A DNA stretch of 64,000 nucleotides, from positions 11,965,121 through 12,029,120 of the forward strand of contig CM012954.1 of assembly GCA_000181795.3 (NCBI GenBank). The letters are read 5' to 3'. A model generated the notes under the pieces. That model saw only the letters and a program-made list of their open reading frames with translations. It ran no database searches and was not told the DNA's origin. Shown piece after piece: positions 39,001 to 51,900 of the stretch. How positions within the stretch are numbered: the stretch's first letter is position 1; each line of letters opens with the position of its first letter. The stretch is from Trichinella spiralis. Lineage: Eukaryota; Nematoda; Enoplea; Trichinellida; Trichinellidae. The position numbers and the translations under genes were made by a program.

Positions 39001-39328
39001 TTTCAACAGAATAGAACCGTTACAGTTAATTAGAAAAAGAAGAAAATTATACCAAAATAAATAATCGCTGCTATTAATTCAGCAAATTGAACATGCAATG
39101 TATAAAGGCCTTAATTTGCAAAGATTGGATCACTGCCCCTATACTGCATCATCATTTTGCTTAAGCAAACAACTGAATCATTGAAACTCAACTGAAAAAA
39201 CAACAACAACGTAAGATGAAATTCATTTAATTAAGGTGGAAAGCTACAGCTAGAGAAAGACAAGAAAAACATTGTTGTTGTTGTCTTGTTCGTTTTGGAA
39301 AATATTCACTCACCATTGAATAAGCCAT
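29255..39328 (-). CDS. hb/hbl-1: Hunchback-type zinc-finger transcription factor
   Basis: A nuclear regulator of body patterning in insects and of developmental timing in nematodes. Four coding exons join in frame (1218 aa): 39328-39314, 34708-33313, 31704-29781, 29576-29255. The first is a 15-bp exon encoding MAYSM with a GTGAGT donor; it joins the next acceptor in phase 0. Residues 6-470 are Ser/Thr/Gly-rich without known domain. Two fingers at about 514-534 and 539-560 ([38 protein letters not shown]) are followed by a Gln tract, then the hallmark four-finger block at 675-782, containing [20 protein letters not shown] and [15 protein letters not shown] single finger lies at about 920-940 ([21 protein letters not shown]). 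The last exon holds the C-terminal Ikaros-type pair ([37 protein letters not shown]). Intron 1 is 4.6 kb. If exon 1 is wrong, the ATG at 34696 gives 1209 aa. Confidence 0.95.
31806..31866. repeat. (CA)n and (TTTA)n microsatellites in hunchback intron 2
   Basis: A CA run at about 31806-31822 and TTTA units at about 31838-31864 in the 1.6-kb intron between the second and third coding exons. Confidence 0.8.
32966..33010. repeat. (TA)n-(TTTA)n microsatellite in hunchback intron 2
   Basis: TA units followed by about seven TTTA units, read directly. Confidence 0.8.
34709..39313. other. Large first intron of hunchback
   Basis: A 4.6-kb intron between the 15-bp first coding exon and the second exon. 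It contains several perfect or near-perfect hairpins (35694-35718, 35900-35917, 37216-37252) and GC-richer patches around 37200-37450 and 37840-37920. I see no domain-bearing coding exon; the short plus-strand frames near 35758-36069, 36210-36581 and 37125-37391 resemble nothing known. Confidence 0.6.
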
Positions 39329-39800
39329 CTTTTCTTTGCAATATTACAACAAGCGGTTTTTTACCGTTCGATAAGCAGCAGAGAGGATTATATTATAGAG
39401 AAGAAAACTGCACGTGCGTGAGAGGAACGTCGCACGCTCGCGGGCGGGGCAAAAATGAACACGAGCGCACGGGCCGTTTTTCTGCTAACACTCGCCTCAG
39501 TGAGGAGCGAGGATCGATTTTTTTTTCTCTCCTCTAAAACCTCAGGCTGTCGTCGACTGCCGCAGTTCAGCTTCTTCTCGCGCTTGGCCAGCACGGCGAC
39601 CGACCGCTAAGCGCGCTTGTGTCAATGCGATTAATAGCGGCGTTTGCGGACTGCACAATGCAACAACGTTCCAAAAATGGAAAGCCCACAAAAAGCATCT
39701 CTGAAGATCCACCCCCGTCGATCATCGATCCACTGAAAGCGGTCATCTTGCTCGCCCTCCGCAACCAACCAGCTCAGGGCGGGTTGCCTCTTGGTTGGTT
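39329..39800 (-). promoter_or_regulatory. GC-rich 5' UTR/promoter region of hunchback
   Basis: Directly upstream of the first coding exon, base composition rises sharply and CpG becomes frequent (about 39405-39620), unlike the surrounding AT-rich DNA. Such an island next to a start codon suggests the promoter and 5' UTR. An AACCAACCA/TGGTTGGTT inverted pair lies at about 39763-39800. No transcription start can be fixed from sequence. Confidence 0.45.
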
Positions 39801-42800
39801 TTGTGATTAAAATCGAATGTGAGCAAAGAAAAAAACCAGAAAAAACAAAAGAACACTATGAAAAGCCTCTTTTTGTGTAAACAGATGTCATTCAAAAATA
39901 AACAACAAGCTTCGAAGCCAAAAAAGAAGACAAACAACGACGAGCTACAGAAACAACATTAGCAATTTTTCAAAAACATCTTTTCCTCTGATTGGTCGCA
40001 GTTGTTGACAAAAAATAAAAAGAAACATGCCAACAGGCCAATATTTTTACAAACAACCTCACTTCTGAGCCAATCACAACGACTTACTTACTGCTGGTCG
40101 TCCTATTATTCGCTGGTAGCAAAAACAGCAATCAATATTTTGGGAGTAGCAATAGTAGTAGTAGTAGTATTATCAGTGACACAAACGTCACAACATACCG
40201 CCCTTGTTATTACTGATGTTCTTTTCAACCTCTGATAATAATTTGACCATTTCATTTTAGTCTCAAATACAGTCATCAAAATAATAATTTCTCTTTCATT
40301 ACGTAACTGATGTCAGAGCTATGCGAAACTTATTTCAAATTAAAAAATTTCAAATTCAAATTCAAACAAAATTTTTCAAATTCAATTAAAGTTCTATATA
40401 TCTATACATTTGCTGCTTATAAATTTCAAATAAACCAAAAAAATTGAAAATTAATTTTGTTTCACACTGATTGTTTTTGACATTTTAAGAAAATCAAGAT
40501 CTAATAATCAATTCAAAGCAAAAATGGTCATGAGCAAGAGTGGAGTAACTGTTTTGTCCTGTTTTTTTTTTCAATTTATCATCTGTTCTAAAAAATAACA
40601 TTTGAAAAAGTGAAAAAAATTTCAGCAAAACTGAATGAACTAACTCAGCAAGAGAGCTGCAAAAATTGTTGTTGCAATCAGCGTGCAACAAGAAACTGAC
40701 AATGACTTCGACTTTCGCATTTCCAATCTAATTTTTCATTTTTTACCGTTACCAACAACGGCAGGCAACGTTGAAAAAAGATCAAATCTCGTGAGGAAAT
40801 CGAAACCGCTTCTCGTTTGATGATAGCTGAGAATGGAACAAATAACAGAAATGCAAATCAATAAATGAATAATGGAAATTTTGCTATTTTTGTTTATTTG
40901 GTTTTTAATAGTAAAAATTCGATCTGCCACTGTGAAAACAATAAACAACACTTTTAAAAATACAATCGCACCACTCATATTATTTGTCGTCGAAAGCTCA
41001 TAGAAAGAAGCATTTCAGTTTTCAGAAGAAACTTCACTAGCACCAGTTTGTTTGTTATTTAAAAGAAGGCGAAAGAAAAAGCAAACAAGTGAGAAACAAG
41101 TAAGCAAGCAATTTATATTTAACCTACAAGTATTGTAGAGTATAAATTTAAATTTAGAAACTTCCTTAAAGATTCTCTTTCGGTTTCCACTAAAATTGCA
41201 TAATCAAAATAATTTACAATGAGAATAATAAGAACTGTTATTGTATGCAAAGCAGAGCAGTCAGTTCTAATCCCAATGGTGAAACAGCACATGTACTGAT
41301 TGATGAGACAGTAGCTACGCGCTTTGTGAAAAACGCAAATTGCTCATATAATCAATTTTCTTCACAGCAACAGCGAAAGAAAGTTACAGCGGTATGACGA
41401 AAGCGTAAAATGACGCAAGAGGTCACTTTTTCCATTTTCAAACCACACTATTGATCGTGTCAAAAATAGCACAACAATAGAATGCAAAAAATTTGTTTTT
41501 CCACTGTCATTGCAAAAAAAATTTCACAGTAATTTCCATTCAAAAATATTCTATCTAGCTCATTATTTCCACCGTCCCAAATGACAAAAACAACACAGTT
41601 GTTTACTTGATGATAAGTGTCCGTTGAAAAAACGAATTCAAAGAGAACCACTTAACCAGGACTGACAGTGCATCTGACATTCAATAAAATGTGTCTTTTT
41701 TCCAGTACTTCATTAAGCATCTGTTTGTTGTCAGTGTGAAAATTATTGGTAATTAAGCGCTACGTAACCAGCTAATTAAAAAAAAGTCATCATCATTGTG
41801 CAGCATTTTTCCATATAACTGTGAATCGTTCTTCAAACGAAACGGCAGAAAATTTCAATAATGGATTTATCTGACAAGCAGAAACTTAATTACGCCATCA
41901 GGAGGGTTGTTTGCTCAAAATTCCGCCCGTCAATAAACTGGCCATATCTCCGCCCTCTTGTTTTCAACTATCCGGCAAGTGAAAACAAACAACAGCTATT
42001 TTGTGAAGTACTTTCGTGATTATAAATATAGCTGTGGGCGTTTCTGATAGCTGGTCTTATTGTATATTCCTAGTCTGATATACATTAAAAGTTAAAACTG
42101 TTAAATAAAATGAAAACGTCCACCAATGAATATTAAGCTAGATTTTCCCTTTTTAGTCAGGTATGAGTAATAAAGATGATCAGTTGTACAACTACACAAT
42201 AACAGTTTCTTTACGAAATTCTTCAGCAAATTCGTGCACAAAAATGCATTACGCCAAAAAGCTTTCCAGCATATATATGACTTTTTTCAGTATCTATCAA
42301 ATCTTTACCTTTATTCGTTTCAAATCACTGTCATCTCCGTGAAAATTGTTAGCTAATGTTTACAGTAATTCACATTATGCTTGAAAGTCATGATGAATAC
42401 TGTACTCATAATGAGGCATGTAAAACTTTTCGAAGGTGAACATTTCGCAGTAAAAATGGTTCAGCAACAAATGCTACAGAAATACATGTCTACAATTTTA
42501 AATGGTAACCTAAACTAAAAACTATTGTGGGTTGTACTGAAGAAAAAACCTTTAAAATTCACAATTCAGCAATTCATGTACCCGTTTAAATTTGAAAGCT
42601 TCAAATTTCAGCTACTAAAATCCTTTCATGGCTACTTGCCCTCAAGTATTCATAAACAACTCAGAGCTGCAATTAAACTGAAACAATAATATGTGACAAG
42701 CGAACCTTCTAAAAATCATTGTTCATGAATGCAAAAAAAGTAATAAACAAAAATAAAACAGTTGAAAAATGAGAATGCAACCTGTGTTAATCAAAAGTGA

Positions 42801-43766
42801 AAAAATCTCACGCACTTTGCCTTTCATTGTTCAATTGCCCTGCGGTAACAACCTCTTAAGAAATGAGACCAAATTTTTTGCACCTTCATCCAGACACTGA
42901 ATTATATCTATACATGTAGGGAAACATGTGTACACGCTCACATGTAGTTACGCCACACATAGATTAATTATTGGGAATTGATTTCCTTTAAAAATAAAAC
43001 CACCTGTTGAAAATAATACAAAAAATAACTTACGAGGTAGGAGGTGTAGTTGAACAGAGTTCAGTGATGATCACTTGCCAGGCGCTCCGCCAGACAACAG
43101 ACCGCTCTGAACAAGTAGCTGAACTTCGCTTGAATTAGGAATACAAGTTACTAGGCTCACAGCTACTTGTTAGTATGCGTTCACGCTCCAACCGACAGCA
43201 CTTTACTAGATGAACAGTTACTGTTGTACATGCGCCCACATCACCGGATAAGGACGCGAATGCAGTAGTTCTGAACGTCTGCTGTTTGTTCTTCTGTATC
43301 TTCTTCTTCTTCTTCTTTTTATTTTCTTTACCCACCTCAGCTTCTGCTTTTTCTTCTATTTCTACTTTCTGCCGTACTTCTTTGCACAGTCGTTTTGCTG
43401 TAAAACAATACGCAAATGTCAAAAAATAATAGAAAAGTATATTAGTAAGAAATAAAAAAAAAGATAGCGACACTAACGACGCGCGTGAAAAAACAGGACC
43501 TGCTTTCGGGTGAATAATGAAGAAAAAAAATTCAAGCTAACCATCAGGGTAAATAGTGGATCTAAGGAGTTGACGCATAAAATGAATAATAAACGCATGA
43601 AACGAGAAAAAGAACGAACCAAAAGGCAATAACCAGTATGTGTTGTGTGTATGTCATGTGTGAAAGCGAAGCACAAATCAGGCTGTTTTTCTAGTAAAAA
43701 TATTAACAAAAGCCATGAGCTAACCTAACAGAACCGATGTGCGCCAAATAATGGCTGTAAGAAAAC

Positions 43767-43797
43767 GATATATTTTATTTTATTTTATTTTATTCCC
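43767..43797. repeat. (TTTTA)n pentanucleotide microsatellite
   Basis: About five TTTTA units, read directly. Confidence 0.85.
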
Positions 43798-44262
43798 TTT
43801 TTTGTAGGGAATTTTAAACACACTACACAGGAAATAGGAAAAAGCCGTTGATATGACAATCGCTTCAAGAATCTTTTCGAACACAAATGTTGAACAGAGT
43901 TATAGAAAATTAACAGATTACAAAGCCAAAAAAATATCTCAACTAATCAGCAAACAGTGCTCAAAATAATAGTGCCACTAATAATATCGAAACAGAACGG
44001 TTGTCGTCGTCGAATTACTACATCTCCCCTCCCTTTTTTTACAACCATCTGCTGGTCTTGACTATTTATGCGTGCGTTTTTCTCTCACCTTCCATTTCTC
44101 AATCTTTTTAGCTCTCTCGCACGTAAACACAAATACATTCAATAAAACTCACTCGCTGGCTGTCTCTATCTTTCGTTTCCTTTCACTCTTGTTCAGGTTC
44201 TAACTTGTTGGCAATATCAGCAGCGGTATTTTCTCTTTCCTTCCCACCCCCTCACTCATACA

Positions 44263-44405
44263 TGCACACACACACACACACACTTTGTCTCTGTATCTCT
44301 ATCTCTTCCTCATTCTTGCTCTGCTTGTCCGTCTTTCTTTTGCTTCCTCTTTCGCGTTCTGCCTGTCCGTCTCTGTCTCTGTCTGTCTCTCTCACATTCT
44401 CTCAA

Positions 44406-44450
<45 letters not shown>

Positions 44451-44461
44451 CTCGTTCTCTG
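44263..44461. repeat. (CA)n and long CT-rich tract
   Basis: A CA run (about 44263-44283) precedes about 170 nt of CT-rich sequence ending in a pure (CT)n run near 44418-44448. The Leu/Ser frames through it are artefacts. Confidence 0.9.
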
Positions 44462-45314
44462 AGCGTTGTAAAAATACAATTGCCTCTAGCAAAGAAAATA
44501 ACTGGAAACTAAGCGAAAAACTAGCCTGAATGCGGCCACTGTCATGCAGAAGCAGGCTGACAAGAGAAAACTAGACGCCCAGGGCAGGGTCGTGGAAAAA
44601 CTGCTTTCTACCAATTAACAGTGAACAAACGAACTACCCCCTCCCATCTAAAAATTTCTACAACTTTTCAATACCTGCACTGCTCTATTTACATGTAGAT
44701 CACCCATCAGTAATTATTGTTTTCAGATCATTTTAAAATTTTCAAAAGTAAAAAAAAAGAGGAGAACATTTTTATAATGCAAAAAAATTGCCCATTAATA
44801 AGTAACCAACAATAATTTTTCTTAATTTTCACCTTCTTCACTTTCCCTTTCTTCCCCTATATATATACATATATATATACATCTACATGCTGCAAATAAA
44901 TCCATACAAATAAATACAAAATACAAAAAGAAATTTCATACATATTTTTGTTTGTTTGTAGTTCTCATAAAATCATAACAACTTTAACTCATAGCCGCAG
45001 TTGCGTAAACAGAAAAATAACTGTACAAGATAAATAGTTAAATGAAAAAATGCTAGAACATATCGTTACAAGATGGACACACAATTCCAAACAAACAGCA
45101 CGGCAGATATTATTTGTTGATGACAATTTTTGAAAAAATCAACCAGCACAGTACAGTAGAGCTCAGCTCGGCTCAATCTAACGAACCTAACCAGCAGCAA
45201 AGTCGACGGACGTTGTCGACTGCATACCATGGCAAAAGAAAATCTCATCTTCACGCTTACGGCTGTTTCATGCTGACATGACGTCACTAACGACGCAGGT
45301 GGCCTAACACTGGT

Positions 45315-45360
45315 TATATAAGCGCTGAGCGTTGATCGTATAAGCCGGCTCGAGAGGACA
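45315..45360 (+). promoter_or_regulatory. TATA-like promoter candidate
   Basis: TATATAAG at 45315-45322 is embedded in a GC-richer block (agcgctgagc, gccggctcgag) with a second TATAAG at 45339. The spacing and setting resemble a TATA core promoter on the plus strand, but no coding exon follows within the window. Confidence 0.3.
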
Positions 45361-45929
45361 ACACATTCGGCGATTGATCGACTTTTCGCTTTTTCAAAAG
45401 ATTCACAAATTGCTACTACTCAAAACCCACTTCAAGAATAGAAACAGCTCAATGAACCAATCAAGCTAAATCATCGTCATTTTCATCTTCATCATTACCA
45501 ACACTAAGAACAAATCCGAAGTTGCTCATCGCTCACTAGTGGTTAGCTCACTCACCTAGGCTAAAGAAGAATTGTGTTTTTCTTGCAACGCTTGCTTTGA
45601 CTGCGCGTTTTCAATCTTTTCAAATCTGCAGCTACCTAAACCAAAACGTGCCCTTTTCCTGTTCATTATTTAAGCTACAATTATTCACCACCGCAGCCTG
45701 GGTAAATATTAGGCGAAAATGGCGATTTATTTTCCAGATTTCCAACAAACACTATTGTATTTAGAAGCGAACAGACGGTCAAAAGAGACGTCCCCGTTCA
45801 CGAACGAACTGTAAACAAAATCCCGCTAACGTGATAACTGAAACGTCGTCCTTTTTACATAAATAGCGCATCAAAACGATTAGCGCCAGTTGTTGAAATT
45901 CGCTTTTTCTTCTGGGTCTTTCTGCTTAT

Positions 45930-45953
45930 ACACACACACACACACACACACAT
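45930..45953. repeat. (CA)n microsatellite
   Basis: About eleven CA units. Confidence 0.85.
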
Positions 45954-48900
45954 TATGTAGAGCACATTTGAAACAAAAATAGAAGATTTATTCAGTGGAA
46001 CGCTAATTGGCTACAGATAAAAGTGAATCTGGAAAAAACACGCCTCCACAATATACGCATACAATCGAAACTTACATGAAAAGCACAAAACATTTTAATA
46101 TCAGCGCTGGACAAATGTAAACATGCTAAAGCGCTCTTATAATCCGAAAGCGATGAAACGAAAACATCTACAGAATGATATTTTCATATTATGCAGATAT
46201 TCTAATAAATCAATAAAATCTATTCACTTTGAGCAGAAATAAATGATCGAAATTAAGAAAATGAAATTTCACACACTACGTGCATGCGAATATGTGAAAC
46301 AGAAAATAAGCAGGCCGAGTTACAGATAATCGATTGATAGACACATGTGAATGAATAAACAACTCGAAGATGAAACATTCATTATGCGCGTAAAAGGATG
46401 AAAAATAAGCCAAACCGGCTAAGTTGAAGAAGCTCGAAAAATCATAAACTGCTTGCCAAAGTTCGCTAACTTATTGTTGTTATTTAGCTTATCAAGGAAT
46501 GCAATAAACAAATAAACTTATAAAAAGAGTCTCTATTTTTGAGGACACCATAATCAAACAGCCTCGCTGTCGAGCAAGAAACATTGGAGAAAAATTGATG
46601 TTGAATAAATTTTTTGTTTTCTATTTATAAATGTGAAAGAAAAGAGTCATTTTCAAAAAATTGACATTGGTAATAACAATAACAATCGAATCCGTGAGCG
46701 CATCCGGACATGAAACTGTGGTATAGAGAACCACTTGCAGTGGCTGCTTCTTAATCGCTCGCTGCTGAAGAAGCGAATAGCCAGCTGCGCTTCCGGAGTC
46801 GATTACTTTTTTCCAAAGTGAAAGAAAAAGCACTCTTTGATTACGAGAGAGCAGCCGTCGTCAAACAACAACGAATGAATCAAAAGTCCTCTGAATCCCC
46901 CCTCCACCACCAACTCTGCAAGTTATTGCACAATTTGTCAGCTTCTTCGCTAAAAATTTAAGCAGCTTTCACTCTGTGCCACACCACACGTCAAAAGAGA
47001 AAACAACGACAGCCTTTCAACTTTTTTACTGGACAATCCCAACGCCGCTGGTCGCATTCGACGACCAGCAAGCTGTTTCACAGTTGTTCATTTTCGAGGA
47101 CACGCCTCCATCTGGCAAACGACCAGAATTCCGACAATTTGCCAAAAGCAATTTACCAATTCCAAATCGTCATCGCTCTTTCTTATTTACTACAGCGACT
47201 GCAGCTCTTTGCAGTGCCCTATTTTTTTTACTAACCCTTTAGCGCGAAGCAAAATAGCGACAGTAAAATTACAACATCATCCTTCTTACAGTAAGGTTCA
47301 GCTGATGTTCTCCGTCTACAAAGTTGAAAATAATAAAAGCTGCTACAGATGTGAAAATCAAATCAAAATTGGAATTGGAAAACATATTCTCAGCACTGAC
47401 ACACAGACAATGCAAATCAACAAGCATCCTTCCTCAACTACCTACCAAAGCAAAGCTACACCCCTGAGAAATGAAGTTAGCAAATGTCACCCATTCTCAC
47501 AAAATAATGCACTTTGAAAAAATCCTAATCTATGCGATACTGATAAATAGGCACTTTTTTGATGACCAGATCTAAAAGTAAGGCATAATTATTTGGGCTA
47601 GAGCGCCGCCAATGGCTACCAAAGCCAGATCGATGGTTAGCCTTTCTCGAAAAAGAAAGAAAGCACTGTTTTTGAATATCGCAACAAGCGCAAAAATCTT
47701 AATTGAATTCAAAGCTTCCTTCAATCGTTCGGTAATTCAATTTTCTCACTCTAAACTCTATTGACACAGCACTCACTATATGACTGCACAGAATCGCCAG
47801 TCGGCAATCATTTGACTAGTAAACAGAGTGGATATTAGCAGTGAGGTTGCAAATTTGATACATACAAATTAGTTTTGCCCGCTTTGCAAATCGAGCTGAC
47901 TAAGCAATCAAAAGCAAACTGTGAGCGATGGAATAAAAGTGACATCACCAAATCATCAAAGCAACAAACAAGCTATCGACAGAAGCTAAAAAACGCTCCA
48001 CAGCGTGTCAGTGAACGCCAATCATCATAACCGAATTGATAGCAATTTAAAAAGTTTGTTCATTCTCAAAAAAAATTCCCCTCAAAGCATTTATTCATTG
48101 CATCTGTAACATCGGTGGTAAATAAAAAGAATCAGTTAGAGTCATTTAAAATGTTCTCATAAATCTTACAATAACAATGCACAATAAAACACGTCAAAAA
48201 TTAACTGCGCAAAACATCTTTTGAACAACAGCTAATCTTCAAATAATTAAGCAGAATTCAAAATCACTACATGAATACGGTCAGAAATTAAAACGTTCAT
48301 CCGTTTGAATTGCGTCGTATTGTATTGTACTTAACATGAATAATGAAAAATTTACTTTGTAATGGTATTATTGAACAATAATATATTTTTTCAACTATTT
48401 GTGAAAGTAAATAAAGAAATCAGTTTTGAAAAAAATCTGCAAAAAAAGAAACCAGGAAAGGAAACTAAAAGGTATTTATACATCACATTCGCTTATACTG
48501 ATATACAAAGCAGTTGTTTCAGTGAAAAAACTGCAATCTAAAATTAAACCGTTTTAACATTGCCAAAAAACCATTTTCCAAATTTGTCGCTGAAAATTAA
48601 CAAACAAATCACGTGTGCATACCATGTATGTATATGTGCGTATGCTATCACGCTATCAGCGAAGATAGAAAAGGAAAATAAACAGATAATGATGCTTTTG
48701 ACAACAACAACAACAGTAACTTATTGTAATTAGGAAAATTAATATGAAACAAGAGAACAATAACAATTAGAAAGAAAAGCAGTACCGTTTTCGTTGAAAA
48801 ATGAAAAACCAAATTATACAAGTCCAGATGAAATATCGCAAATACTAACTATATCATGAAATGGTTTGTAATTCAGCATGCCATGAAATAAACACGTTTA

Positions 48901-51900
48901 ATATGCATAAAAACTTTCCTCTCAGGAAGCGCAGGCAATTAACTATCATTCAACACATCTGACGCAAATGGTAAACATCTCGCTGACAGTTAAACAACAA
49001 GATAGCCGTGCAGATTGGGCAACATCTTGAACTGTAGCGCTATCTGCAAAAGCGACAACTGTTGAAAGCTGGCCAATAACATAAATGCTTTTAAATGACT
49101 CTCGTTTACGCTGAGCAAAGAATGCACATCTGACGAGACAAATTCCAAAATCATCATCTTTCTATTTTAAAAAACAACTTAAATAACTTCTCAATCGTGC
49201 AAGCAAATGTCAATATAGGTAAGCATGTTAATATTATGAATGGTCGTAAAATTGGTTCCTTCTTGTGAAAATTTCTTATTTTTAGAATAACAACGCAGAA
49301 AATATATACAAATATTTTGAAAAAAATGAAGCAATTATCTTTCCTTTAAAAAATTAATCATATTTTGAAAATCTGCCTACAGTATCTGCTGTGTAAAGCG
49401 CGATGTGCAACAGAGAGCAATAATATTTCTTAAATAATCTGCTAATGATGCTATATTTAATAACTTTTTAATTTTTTCAGTTGAATGAACTGAAATTCAT
49501 TGAAGAAATACACTTACTTGAAGGCTGCTTTTAGCACCAACAGCTGCCCAGAAATGACATGGGAATTGATGTGACAGAACAAGAGAAAATTGATGAACAA
49601 AACAACTTATAACATACTCTAAGCATTTTCACCCTTAAAGTAAGATAAAATAAAAGCAAAGCGCCAATACCGGCAGAACCACAAACACAATCGTTATTTA
49701 CTTGATATTCTCTGCTGTTTGTGATAGAAATAAAACTGCACAAATAAGTACAGTCGATGAAAAATCGATATCGACTACGTGCATTTTATTTATCTTGAAA
49801 AAAGTAAATGACGTAAATTAGTAAAAGAGAAACAAACGCAAAAACAAAAATAAAGCATAATTGATGTTACCGAAGCAATAAAGCCATCATCATTTGATTA
49901 AATATGATCGAAGAGAATAAATATTCAGTTCAAAAGTGCATTTCTGACTTTAAAATCAATGTTAAGCTTATGCAAAATTAACAAATGAAAATATATTACG
50001 AATAGAAAACGGAATAAGCATGCTAAAATGCACTCATATTCTTGTTACTGTAGTAAAAAATGAACAAACCGTTTTCTAAATACAGCTATAACTATTTCAA
50101 TTTTACTTTAACAACAAAAAAATGCATGTGTTAATTTTGTTTTAATAATTTTTTCATCTACCGAAAGATATTTCAGCTGATAAAAAGTGTAATAAATACT
50201 GCATCAGGTAAGTTGCAGTTTACAAAATTGCAACCACAGCCATCTATCTGCCTCTTAGTAGGAGGGAGTCTGAGAGACTATACAAAAGCAAGCATGTAAG
50301 ACTGTCTGTGTAAAAATGTTTTATAACATTACTTGAAATCCATTTTTTGTTAGTTAAATCTGAAAAATCTGATCTCATAAAACATTTATGCATTTTCAGA
50401 TAATTAAAAAAATTATCCTAGCTTGCACCTTTCTCAAACTTCTTCAGATTAAGTAACCGTTATTTGCTTGTTGTTAAAACACACAGCAATATCATAATTC
50501 TACCGCATGTGATTCAAAGAGCTAAGGAAAAGCAGTTTCGTTTCACCAGACATTCGAAGAACAACGTCTAAACGCTTTGTTGAAGAGAAAAAACTTTGAA
50601 GAAAAAAATGCATGCAATTCTGATTCCTTGACATTAGAAAATGAAAACAGATTGAGATAGAAGGTTTGCCGATAAAAATCATCCCAAACTGACCACCACT
50701 AAAAGTAATCATACAATTCCATAAAAAATGTAATAAAACACGTTGAATAACAAAATAAATAGTGTTACGTGTAATTTTTCTTGTTCGCCATTCCTCTTAT
50801 GCAAACTTTCTCATTTAACTATTAATTTCCTATTAATGAATATTAATTTCAATTACTGAAAAAACTATAAATTTTGTAAATTGATTTCTAACATTCACTT
50901 GTGTACAACTAAGAGGAAACGGACAAAATTCATTTATGATAAATTATTGATGATGTTCACAGTAAAATTTCATATAAAAATTTTCAAATAAAAACATCTT
51001 TTTGTAAAATATTCAGGTAATAAACAAATACATATATATATATATAATGATAAAATAGCTTCTCTCACATAGGAATAAACTTGATTTTTATCTTTAATTT
51101 TAGAGTGGAGCACCTTTTGGAAAAAGTTTTACATTTGAAAAAGAATTCAAACTCAACAAAACTGACGTTGATTTTTAAGCTACAGTTTTCTTCTGCTTCA
51201 ATCCACCCACACCATCACCCTAACTGAAAAATAAATATTCAATCTGACATACCAGTAACGCCAATGCTGAGCAGGATGTTCAAAACTCGGCCCATAGAGA
51301 ATTCCGTAATGCAGTGCGAGTACTTGTAAGAAAGAACGTTTGAAGTTGTCCCTTCAAAAGTTCGCAACGCGTAGAAAAATATAAACTGCTTACCAAGCAA
51401 ACATTGCGTTCTTCTCAAAACGCTAAAAGCACTCCAAAATCGTACAGTAAACAACGAAAAGAAAATTGTAAACGGATTGAATTTTTCTACTTCCCAAGCT
51501 TATAATATTAAAGCAAGCTGTTAAAATAAAGCTGATTTAAAAATTTGAAACAAAAAAGCATAGTAAGTGTTATCAATGCGCATCATTAAATTGTGCAATT
51601 CGCAATAATTTCATTAAAAAAATTATACACTTGAAAAAATAAACATTTCAAATCAAATTATTTGAATAAAATGCCCATTCATAATTCAAACATATTAAAC
51701 AACAAAAATAAATAAATAAATAAATAAACTCATATTGGATATCAAATAGTAATAATAAAATTAATTTCGTTTGAAATTATAAATAAATAAATTCAAAATT
51801 ATCCATGCTGTTGATAAACAGGCACTCAACTTTGAATTATGCTGACATGTGAAAAATAAAAAAAAGATAGTAAAAGATTTGCTCAAAAAATGCAATCTAT

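Larger units (their letters stand above)
39801..45300. other. Non-coding region upstream of hunchback
   Basis: No recognisable coding exon. A possible minus-strand non-coding exon is framed by a tttacag acceptor at about 43396 and a strong GTAAGT donor at 43033; its frame begins KRLCKEVRQKVEIEEKAEAE but stops at 43135. It might be an alternative 5' UTR exon of hunchback. (TTTTA)n lies at 43768-43797. Confidence 0.35.

Noticed and set aside
44205-44512. Leu/Ser-rich plus-strand frames
   Set aside because: Translation of a CT-rich tract.
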